DNA of 29,843 nt from a virus. Position numbers and translations under genes: made by a program. How positions within the stretch are numbered: position 1 is the first letter of the stretch; each line of letters begins with the position of its first letter. The stretch covers positions 1 through 29,843 of IMG/VR virus record IMGVR_UViG_3300022701_000154; one strand, 5' to 3'. The notes below the pieces were generated by a model. It was not told the DNA's origin and did no database searches. It worked only from the letters and a program-made list of their open reading frames with translations. Below are positions 1 to 6,597 of the stretch, one piece after another.

Positions 1-3000
1 CAATCATCAGAAGTACCATCTTTTTTTCCACCCAATTTACATGATTTCTTTATGACAGGTTCTGTCATTTTTGGCATCCATGTTTTTATTCTTTCTTCAA
101 ACACAAATGTTGCATCTGGTTTTTTTCTTAATTGTGAATATGCTTTATTGATTTTCAACAAGTTAGGTTTACCCTTTTGTTCAATATGCCCATCCATAAA
201 ATAATTAGCAACACCTTCTTCTGGTGTACCAATCAATACAGCATCTTGACCAAATTTACCACCCAACGCAATAATCCATTCTTTAAAATCTTGAGTGTCC
301 ATACCCTCTGGTTTAGGTATGAAGAACGATTGTTCTTTAACATTTACTGTTTCACTTGCTTGACCTGTTTGTAATTCTTCCCAATGACCAATCAAATTTA
401 TAAAACCTGCTTGTTTGCTTTGAAGTTCTTTTGAAAGCATTTCATTTGACTGTTTATTTTGTTGCATATCATAGTCGTTACGATTTGCACTCATAATTGC
501 AAAATCGTTTTCCTTCATATGATTCAACAATCTATTGATACCTGCACCTGCTTCTGTTACCAATCCTTCTGAAACAAAATCAAATGCTTTATAATCTTGA
601 TCTTCAAACTCAATATCTGTTCCTATTTTCTCTTTCTTACCATCAACATAGTATAGGATGAAATTTCCCTTCTTACCGTATATAAACGCCTCCTGTTCGA
701 ACTTCTTTGCGATCATGGATACTATGTTAAAAAACTCTTTCGGTGTCAGAGAAGCCAGCTTTTTGATTATATAAGACTGTTCATGAGTATCAGTATCATT
801 GTCCCATTCACCAATACCAATTACATATTCAAACTTAAATTTATTTAGTAAATTTTTTAGTTCTTTTGATGCTTTATTATTGCGTTCATTATCCTCTAAT
901 TGATGTGGTGAAACAATTCCCACATAATCATCAAAAATATTTTCTAATTTATTTGCATCTTCATCAGAAACAATTGTTTGATCTTCTTCTAAAGACTTAT
1001 TATCTGATGGATTAACAGTTCCATGCTCAGTTCTATATAATGAAGTACCATCTTCGTTTGTCCATGTTTCTTTTTTATCTTCCAACACACTAACAATTCT
1101 ATTTGGTTCAATATCATTTGGACTAATCCATTCATATTCAACGGAATCCATTAAATCTAAACCATTTGTGTTGATTTTCAATATGACTTCATCATAATCT
1201 TCACCAGTTTCTTCTTCCCATTCTTCAATTCGTTCACCTAACCATTGATATAATGCTGTTTGAACATCATTAAGTGTTTTGAAAAGATAAACACCCTTCA
1301 TATCACCACTATCACCATAATCCTCTGGAACTCTTGCTTCCAATCCTTTCGATTTTATTTTTGGTAAGTTTTTTCTTCTTGTTACATGATATGCAAAATT
1401 TTCATTAACATCTTCATTTAAAGATTCAGCACCTATTTTATATTCATCTGATTCAGGGTCAGCACTACCATCAGTATGCCAATAAACCAAATCTTCTTTT
1501 ATAAGTCCAAAATTTTTCAACAAATTTTGAATATTAATTATCTTATTAAAGAAACCAATATCGTCTCTTGCAAATTGCATTGCTCTTTCAATGTTTTGTG
1601 AACTAATTAAATATCCTTTATATAGATTTGAAATATCATTAAGTAAATTTTTACTTACCTTTGGTAAACCTTCAATATATTCAACCGCTTTCTTTAAATT
1701 TTGATCACCAATGTCGTGATAATCATCCCATTCTTTAAGTTGTGTTACAACACCTTCATGATAGATTTTATTTATTTCTTTTGTAAGAAACGCATCACCC
1801 AATTCAAGTATTGAGTGTTCTCTTTCACCATAAGGATCATTAGAAATAACATTTTGATGATTTTGATACATTTTATATGTATCTATTGGTTGAGAAGTAA
1901 TATATTTTTTATTTAAGTATGGTTCAGGATGTATCTGATCTTTTAGATCAATTGTTTGTGCTATATATGGTTTTCCTTGACCTTGGAAAAACTCTTTCCA
2001 TACGTTTTTTGCTTCGGGTGTTACCTCATTTTTATGTCTACTTGGAATAAGACCTTTATTACCAGCAGCACTCATTCCAATTAAATATAAGAGAGGTCCG
2101 TACCCCTTTTTGGCTGCAATACTGACAATTTCCATCGCATCATTTTCTTCATTATATCTTGTTGCCATTCCACCAAGAATATAATCTTCCATTTCTTCCC
2201 AATCTTGATTATCAATTACGTCCACAATTCTTGGGTCATATAGATAATACATATCATTATCAATAACAAGACCTAAGTTGTTATAATCTGCAACACCTTC
2301 ATTAAGATCATCACCCTCTAAACCACCTTGTGAAACTGAGTTTGGTAATAATGCCCAACCAGCATAACCACCATCACGCATGTTATCTGTATCGACAAAA
2401 TTTTCTAATTCATCGTTATAGTTAACTTCTGCTTCATTAGTTCTATTATAATGAGAACTCCAAACATCTTGATTTAACCCATAATCAGTTAAAACCACAT
2501 CAGGTTGACCATTACGAATAACCTCTCCATAAGAAGAAATTCTGCCGAGATCACCAGCACTCATATCGTAATTTTGCATAAAAGTAACAATGCCAGAAGA
2601 AAATTCATTTTCCCAAAGTTCTTGTTCTAATTCTTTATCTTGACTAAATAACTTTCTTTGACCTCTGTTTTGTAATTCAAAATTTCTTAAAAATCTTTCT
2701 AAATCCCTAATATTGACACCAGTTATTTGTGTAAATCTATTTGGTGTTAATTTTTTTCCACGTTCAGCTATTAACCATTGTGCATCATCGTTTTGATCAA
2801 AATCAAATACTTGTGTAACAAAATCAGCAGCATAATAATCATTATAACCAAGTTCGATTTCTAATTCATTTTGAGAAAAACCTTTTGGGTTTTTTGCGAG
2901 TTTTAATACCTTATCATCGCCAAATTCATACACTATTCTTGCTGATCCTGATGCTATTCTTGGTAAATGTTCTTCGGCATATCTTTTACGTGCTGCAAAA

Positions 3001-3095
3001 GATCGTAATTGTTTGAATTGATCTGTATTGAAGTTACCTATTGCAGCTTCATCTAAAGACCAAATTTCTCTACTGATAAGTTCTGTTAAGTCCAT
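1..3095 (-). CDS. Multidomain 'polyvalent' phage protein, kinase-like/GNAT-like/ART-like/2x DUF3293-like (3' end outside window)
   Basis: An open frame of 1031 codons starts at the ATG at 3095 and reaches base 1 with no stop, so the C-terminus is missing. Residues about 48-215 resemble a reduced protein kinase: a glycine-rich GSARIVYEF, candidate lysine K65 in KVLKLA, and D204 in TDYG (DFG-like). Residues about 300-370 carry KKGYGPLLY, an acetyl-CoA-loop-like signature of a GNAT-like phage domain. Residues about 568-675 (YHVT, then KGVYLF, then a late I-x-P) resemble KptA/ADP-ribosyltransferase-like domains. Residues about 724-806 and 865-956 are two copies of a DUF3293-like unit (N-rich helix, G-x-W, E-Q-S-[YF], K-F-x-Q-[ED]-A). 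It is the first gene after a terminator. By analogy with described polyvalent proteins it may be packaged and injected with the DNA, which is inference. The open frame is certain; the kinase and DUF3293 resemblances are moderate; the ART and GNAT calls are tentative. Confidence 0.8.
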   Translation of the reverse strand, partial: MDLTELISREIWSLDEAAIGNFNTDQFKQLRSFAARKRYAEEHLPRIASGSARIVYEFGDDKVLKLAKNPKGFSQNELEIELGYNDYYAADFVTQVFDFDQNDDAQWLIAERGKKLTPNRFTQITGVNIRDLERFLRNFELQNRGQRKLFSQDKELEQELWENEFSSGIVTFMQNYDMSAGDLGRISSYGEVIRNGQPDVVLTDYGLNQDVWSSHYNRTNEAEVNYNDELENFVDTDNMRDGGYAGWALLPNSVSQGGLEGDDLNEGVADYNNLGLVIDNDMYYLYDPRIVDVIDNQDWEEMEDYILGGMATRYNEENDAMEIVSIAAKKGYGPLLYLIGMSAAGNKGLIPSRHKNEVTPEAKNVWKEFFQGQGKPYIAQTIDLKDQIHPEPYLNKKYITSQPIDTYKMYQNHQNVISNDPYGEREHSILELGDAFLTKEINKIYHEGVVTQLKEWDDYHDIGDQNLKKAVEYIEGLPKVSKNLLNDISNLYKGYLISSQNIERAMQFARDDIGFFNKIINIQNLLKNFGLIKEDLVYWHTDGSADPESDEYKIGAESLNEDVNENFAYHVTRRKNLPKIKSKGLEARVPEDYGDSGDMKGVYLFKTLNDVQTALYQWLGERIEEWEEETGEDYDEVILKINTNGLDLMDSVEYEWISPNDIEPNRIVSVLEDKKETWTNEDGTSLYRTEHGTVNPSDNKSLEEDQTIVSDEDANKLENIFDDYVGIVSPHQLEDNERNNKASKELKNLLNKFKFEYVIGIGEWDNDTDTHEQSYIIKKLASLTPKEFFNIVSMIAKKFEQEAFIYGKKGNFILYYVDGKKEKIGTDIEFEDQDYKAFDFVSEGLVTEAGAGINRLLNHMKENDFAIMSANRNDYDMQQNKQSNEMLSKELQSKQAGFINLIGHWEELQTGQASETVNVKEQSFFIPKPEGMDTQDFKEWIIALGGKFGQDAVLIGTPEEGVANYFMDGHIEQKGKPNLLKINKAYSQLRKKPDATFVFEERIKTWMPKMTEPVIKKSCKLGGKKDGTSDD

Positions 3096-3140
3096 TAATA
3101 TTTTTTATAAAAAAACTCACAGCAGATGATACTGTGAGTT
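3096..3140 (-). terminator. Rho-independent terminator after the 238-aa gene
   Basis: A perfect 9-bp inverted repeat (3114-3122 pairs with 3132-3140, 9-base loop) reads AACTCACAG...CTGTGAGTT on the coding strand and is followed by a T-rich run (TTTTTTTATAAAAAAT). It lies between the 238-aa gene and the large multidomain gene, so read-through or a promoter close to 3100 is needed to express the latter. Confidence 0.85.
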
Positions 3141-3155
3141 ATTATTATCTGCTTT

Positions 3156-3169
3156 TATAATAAATACTA
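3156..3169 (-). promoter_or_regulatory. Boundary element TAGTATTTATTATA (copy 1, variant)
   Basis: The element starts with the TAG stop codon of the 238-aa gene. Unlike the other copies it lies upstream of a terminator hairpin, about 60 bases before the next start codon, so it may not act as a promoter for that gene. Confidence 0.45.
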
Positions 3170-3883
3170 TTTTTTTTGACTATTGCGCTTTTTAAGATTT
3201 AAAATTGTATCTACTACAATCTTTTGTATCATATCCTTATTTTCATTTAAAGCACTTGCTAATTTTTCTTTTTCATAAATTTCCATCATTGTGTTCTTAA
3301 CTGCCTGTTCAATGATTGACACTACGTTTGAAGTTTGAAAATAAGTTTGAACCGCATTATTAACTTGTTCAATTAAATAATTTGGATTTGATGTAGGTGC
3401 TGGTTGAGGATTACGTGTGCTACCCATGTTTGTATATTGAGATATTGCATCACCCAAACCTACATTATTAGCATTACCTAATATTTGTTTTGATTCAGCT
3501 AAATTCTTGTTAAATTGTGCGTCTCTTGGATCAACCGCATTTGGGTCAGGTTGATTATATTTTTGTTGTGGTTGATTTGTTGGTTGTTGTGGTTGTTGTA
3601 CAGAATTTACTTTTTGATGCACAACCTCATTTATTGGTTGAGTATTTTTATTTGCAACAACTTGTCCACCATCAACTACCATATTCTCTGAACGTTCAGC
3701 AACAACACCCAATTTTGCCGTTGCAGTATTTGGTCTACCTGTTTCAATTGCTTGTTTTAAACCATACAAAAATTCGTCACGTGCCATTGGCACATCAACA
3801 CCCTCTGAAACAGCTTGTTGTTTCTTTTCCTTTTTGCTTTTATCTATTTCTTGTTTAATAAAATCTAAATCGACTCCTGCCAT
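3167..3883 (-). CDS. Hypothetical protein, Q/P/N-rich linker between two helical parts (238 aa)
   Basis: I do not recognise the family. The N-terminal 60 residues are charged and helix-prone (DFIKQEIDKSKKEKKQQ). The middle, about residues 75-165, is rich in Gln, Asn and Pro and probably unstructured. The C-terminal 70 residues are again helical with a basic tail (LKKRNSQKK). This helix-linker-helix layout suits a virion-internal, scaffold or tether protein, but nothing in the sequence proves it. The start at 3883 lies 31 bases downstream of a boundary element, there is no Shine-Dalgarno, and the stop is TAG. It is the last gene before the terminator at 3114-3140. A plus-strand frame over the same bases is Val/Leu/Gln low-complexity and is a shadow of the Q-rich linker. 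Confidence 0.85.
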   Translation of the reverse strand: MAGVDLDFIKQEIDKSKKEKKQQAVSEGVDVPMARDEFLYGLKQAIETGRPNTATAKLGVVAERSENMVVDGGQVVANKNTQPINEVVHQKVNSVQQPQQPTNQPQQKYNQPDPNAVDPRDAQFNKNLAESKQILGNANNVGLGDAISQYTNMGSTRNPQPAPTSNPNYLIEQVNNAVQTYFQTSNVVSIIEQAVKNTMMEIYEKEKLASALNENKDMIQKIVVDTILNLKKRNSQKK

Positions 3884-3914
3884 AATATTTTTTTTATAAA
3901 ATTTTATTATTTTT

Positions 3915-3925
3915 TATAAATACTA
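3915..3925 (-). promoter_or_regulatory. Boundary element TAGTATTTATA (copy 2)
   Basis: Exact consensus copy in the 61-base gap between the WYL-like gene and the 238-aa gene, ending 31 bases before the ATG at 3883. Candidate phage promoter element. Confidence 0.55.
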
Positions 3926-3944
3926 TAAAAATTGAAAAAATTCG

Positions 3945-4844
3945 TTAACCCATCTTTTTATCTGCAATTTCTGCCCTTCTTATTTGATCTTTAAAAAACT
4001 TTGCTTTATCTTGATCCCAATCATCAGCTTGTTTTCCTGTAAATTTAGTGTATAAATCACCTAAATTACCAATGACTTTATCACCACCAATATTTTTTCT
4101 TGCTTTACTATTAAATGGTAAAGCATAGTATCTTCCATCGTCTCTTTTAAAGACATCATAATTTTTTGGTGATCTTTTCTCATAACTATCAATCAAATCA
4201 TATAATGCAACAACATTTTTTATTAATGTTGCTTTTTGATCAGATGCATCAACATTCCATTTTTGTGTTTGTGCATCAAAAGCAGATAATTTTTGTTGTA
4301 TTTCATCAGGTAAGTCTACTGAATCAGTACCACCAACACTTTGTGTTCCAACATCCGAAGGTGGTTGCACTGCAACTACAACGTCTAATTGTTTATCATT
4401 TGGATTATATAATGGGCGAAGATTTTTACCTTCTGGTGGAAATTTTTTCCCTGTTAAAAATGCAGAGGTGATTCCTTTTAGTTTAAATAATCTCCATCCG
4501 GGTTGACGACTACGACCATACTCATTGTTATCAAAATATTCATGATTTCTTCTTGGTGGATGGTGCGCCCATCTACCAACATCATTATATGAATCAGAAG
4601 AACCTGCTTGTTCCCATGCACGTACCGCTAAATCACCAGAACCTTTTTTGGTTTTAATAAAACCCATTGCATATGGTTCAATTGTTCGATACCCTCTGTT
4701 TATGGTATCATCACCTGCATAAAATATTTTTAAAATTTCACGATTATTTATAGCATCGGCAATATCTCCCCTACTCGCATTCTCTTTAAGAAGCGTTCGG
4801 AAATTCTTAATATTGTCAAATATAACTTCGTGTTCTAAAAGCAT
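3945..4844 (-). CDS. WYL domain-like protein (299 aa)
   Basis: Residues about 32-135 follow the WYL pattern: a strand with the hydrophobic-Y start (REILKIFYAGDD), a basic strand ending in a Pro motif (GYRTIEPYAMGF), then RLFKLKGITSAFLTGKKF, which matches the family's R-x-F-x-L-x-R-I...G-x-x-F region. WYL domains usually sense nucleic acids or nucleotides and are often attached to a helix-turn-helix. No DNA-binding domain is visible here, so it is a stand-alone WYL-like module with a long unassigned C-terminal half (residues about 165-299, charged and helical). The gene is translationally coupled to the 88-aa gene through TAATG (start and stop share base 4844). A regulatory or nucleic-acid-binding role is inferred; a virion role cannot be excluded. 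Confidence 0.8.
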   Translation of the reverse strand: MLLEHEVIFDNIKNFRTLLKENASRGDIADAINNREILKIFYAGDDTINRGYRTIEPYAMGFIKTKKGSGDLAVRAWEQAGSSDSYNDVGRWAHHPPRRNHEYFDNNEYGRSRQPGWRLFKLKGITSAFLTGKKFPPEGKNLRPLYNPNDKQLDVVVAVQPPSDVGTQSVGGTDSVDLPDEIQQKLSAFDAQTQKWNVDASDQKATLIKNVVALYDLIDSYEKRSPKNYDVFKRDDGRYYALPFNSKARKNIGGDKVIGNLGDLYTKFTGKQADDWDQDKAKFFKDQIRRAEIADKKMG

Positions 4845-5110
4845 TATGCATTGTTGATGTTGTATGGGTTATTTAAACTATACTTGTTTTTTGCTTTAGC
4901 TTCATTTCTTTTCTGAATATCAGTTCTGCTACCAATTGAATCAGTTTCACCCTTTCCTTTTTCATCACCATCAGACTTTGCATTTTCATGTCCAATGTTG
5001 TAAGTATCACCTTCTTGATATTCATTTCTTGCTATTTCTCTTTCACGAAATTCTTCACTTATTCTTGATAAGTTACTTGACGTATCGTTTTGATCTTGTT
5101 TTAAAGGCAT
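4844..5110 (-). CDS. Small charged hypothetical protein (88 aa)
   Basis: No recognised family. The protein is highly hydrophilic (Asp, Glu, Lys, Asn, Ser) with almost no hydrophobic core, so it is probably disordered or acts as a linker or adaptor. Support for a real gene is its context: a boundary element 30 bases upstream, a start codon at 5110 preceded by the leader block shared with the 1506-aa fibre gene, and a stop that overlaps the start of the WYL-like gene by one base. Translational coupling suggests the two products are needed in related amounts. Confidence 0.7.
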   Translation of the reverse strand: MPLKQDQNDTSSNLSRISEEFREREIARNEYQEGDTYNIGHENAKSDGDEKGKGETDSIGSRTDIQKRNEAKAKNKYSLNNPYNINNA

Positions 5111-5131
5111 TTTATTCTCTTTTTATATAAA
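5108..5131 (-). repeat. Leader block identical to the one before the 1506-aa fibre gene
   Basis: The 24 bases upstream of and including the start codon (coding strand TTTATATAAAAAGAGAATAA, then AATG) are identical to 27936-27959. The shared AAAAGAGAA may be a translation-initiation or promoter-proximal sequence. Confidence 0.7.
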
Positions 5132-5140
5132 GTTATTTAT

Positions 5141-5150
5141 TATAAATACT
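5141..5150 (-). promoter_or_regulatory. Boundary element AGTATTTATA (copy 3)
   Basis: Overlaps the TAA stop codon of the Nudix gene by one base (5150) and ends 30 bases upstream of the 88-aa start. Candidate phage promoter element. Confidence 0.5.
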
Positions 5151-5938
5151 TATTCATATTCTTTAATTGCAATATTTATGTAATCCATTAGATTTGGCAC
5201 TGTGTCAAGAAATTTTATTTCATTATAACCAAACCAACCATAACCTTGATTTTCAAAATCTAATTTAATATTGAATGGATCACCATCATATTTACCAATA
5301 AAAAGATGTTCAACTGAATCAGGGTTTCGTTGCATTACAGCTTTTTCAAGAAGATTATCTATAACCAATCCTGTTTCTTCTTTAATCTCTCTTTTACAAC
5401 CAGCAATTGGTTCTTCACCTTCTTCTACACCACCACCAACTAATGCCCATTTGTTAGGCATCCATTGATCAGGATATGTTGATCTTTTTAATAGAAGAAT
5501 TCTTTTTTCTTCATTAAAGATAACTGCCAACGCATTTTTTGTTAATTCTGGTTTTTCTTCAACTTCTTTTTCTTCGGCTTCACCTAATTTTGTTGGTTTT
5601 AAACCAAGTTTCATGTTTGGATGAATCTGTGAGGTCGCATCTTTTGATGTTTTAGCACCATGTCTATCTGCTTCTAATGTATGCTCAATAAAATTGCGCA
5701 TATTATTCCCACCAGATAATTCATATTCTTGCATGGAATCAGATGTTTGGTCAAAATGATCAAAAAAGTTTTTTATTCTTTTCATCATTTGATACGTAGC
5801 ATACCCATTATTGACCAAAAACTTTGCTCTCTTAACACCCTCACCACTTAAATCATTTGAACTCATTAACTTTGCTTTAAGTTCTTTGATTATAGGTAGA
5901 GGAATGGGATATTTTTTATCATATAATTCAGAATTCAT
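5150..5938 (-). CDS. Nudix hydrolase with phage-specific N-terminal domain (262 aa)
   Basis: Residues about 135-262 form a Nudix domain with an intact box: G169, E175, then REIKEETGL at 183-191 (G-x5-E-x7-R-E-U-x-E-E-x-G-U). The acidic residues needed for metal-dependent cleavage of a nucleoside diphosphate linkage are therefore present. Residues 1-110 form a separate domain (GVKRAKFLV, TYQMMKRIKNFFDHF, EYELSGGNNMRNFIEHTL) joined by an acidic linker (AEEKEVEEKPE). I believe similar N-terminal sequences occur in other phage proteins, but from memory only. The substrate cannot be predicted. Start 5938 overlaps the stop of the 202-aa gene by one base. Roles could include housecleaning of oxidised nucleotides, ADP-ribose or NAD turnover, or RNA cap removal. 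Confidence 0.92.
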   Translation of the reverse strand: MNSELYDKKYPIPLPIIKELKAKLMSSNDLSGEGVKRAKFLVNNGYATYQMMKRIKNFFDHFDQTSDSMQEYELSGGNNMRNFIEHTLEADRHGAKTSKDATSQIHPNMKLGLKPTKLGEAEEKEVEEKPELTKNALAVIFNEEKRILLLKRSTYPDQWMPNKWALVGGGVEEGEEPIAGCKREIKEETGLVIDNLLEKAVMQRNPDSVEHLFIGKYDGDPFNIKLDFENQGYGWFGYNEIKFLDTVPNLMDYINIAIKEYE

Positions 5939-6546
5939 TACTTCTTTTTCTTTACTTCAAGTAAGTTCATTAATTTATCTAACTCATTCTTTGGTAGTTG
6001 AGAAAGAAGATCGGCAACTTTATCTAATTTATTTGCACTTAATTCTTTCTTATCTTTTTTTACAATATCGTTTGATTTCTTTTTCTTAGTTAGTTTATCT
6101 TCAACAACCTTTGCTTCGTTAATATCTTTTTTCATATGAGGTTCTAATATTTTTAATATATCAGATGCCCATTCGTAATCATGTTCTCTACTACCTTCTG
6201 GTTGTGATTCAAAATCAACTCTTTGATGAAGTTTCCAATCTGTTTCTAATTTATCGGGATTTTCATGATAAAAATCTAATGTTTCAAGATACTTCTCATA
6301 CATCTTTCTTGCTAACTTATTTTCAACATTTTTATTATCTTCTTCTGATTCATAAAAATAAAATCCGAATCGACCTAAAAAGTCGTTTTTATAGTTTTGG
6401 TGTGCTATTCTTGCATTTTTGTCAGTAGTTCCACCAGCTTCGGTTTCTTTGTTAGCACCAGTGGTTGGTTCATCACTTCCACCAACAAGATTGTTATTAG
6501 AATCAATAACTTCTTCTATCTCTGATTTTTTAAATTTCTTTTCCAT
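5938..6546 (-). CDS. Hypothetical protein with Lys-rich helical C-terminus (202 aa)
   Basis: Not recognised. Residues 1-50 are acidic and low-complexity (VGGSDEPTTGANKETEAGG). Residues about 50-145 have a more globular composition with aromatic residues (FGFYFYE, LETLDFYHENPDKL, HDYEWASDILKIL). The last 60 residues are strongly Lys-rich with repeated Leu spacing (KLDKVADLLSQLPKNELDKLMNLLEVKKKK) and may form a basic helix that binds DNA or membranes. It is the first gene after the polymerase terminator, has its own boundary element 13 bases upstream, and overlaps the Nudix start by one base, so it heads the operon that runs to the 238-aa gene. Confidence 0.82.
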   Translation of the reverse strand: MEKKFKKSEIEEVIDSNNNLVGGSDEPTTGANKETEAGGTTDKNARIAHQNYKNDFLGRFGFYFYESEEDNKNVENKLARKMYEKYLETLDFYHENPDKLETDWKLHQRVDFESQPEGSREHDYEWASDILKILEPHMKKDINEAKVVEDKLTKKKKSNDIVKKDKKELSANKLDKVADLLSQLPKNELDKLMNLLEVKKKK

Positions 6547-6559
6547 AGAATACTTTTTT

Positions 6560-6570
6560 TATAAATACTA
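6560..6570 (-). promoter_or_regulatory. Boundary element TAGTATTTATA (copy 4)
   Basis: Lies immediately after the polymerase terminator and 13 bases before the 202-aa start codon. An element directly downstream of a terminator and upstream of a first gene is the strongest positional case that it is a promoter. Confidence 0.65.
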
Positions 6571-6571
6571 T

Positions 6572-6597
6572 AAAAAAAAGGGATTTTTAAAAATCCC
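6572..6597 (-). terminator. Rho-independent terminator overlapping the DNA polymerase stop codon
   Basis: The coding strand reads a perfect 18-base palindrome, GGGATTTTTAAAAATCCC, followed by eight T. The polymerase TAA stop (6587-6589) is inside the palindrome, so a ribosome at the stop would cover the hairpin. With no loop bases, the central A/T pairs probably open to form the loop. Confidence 0.85.

Noticed and set aside
3517-3858. Plus-strand open frame opposite the 238-aa gene
   Set aside because: Low-complexity Leu/Val/Gln product that mirrors the Q-rich codons of the real minus-strand gene; no start context.
3884-3944. ATAAAATTTTAT palindrome as a terminator before the 238-aa gene
   Set aside because: Pure A/T stem with no G/C pairs; too weak to call.
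6560-6570. TATAAATA on the plus strand as a T4-type late promoter
   Set aside because: It would drive transcription rightward, antisense to every gene here. I report the element as a coding-strand motif and keep this only as an alternative.
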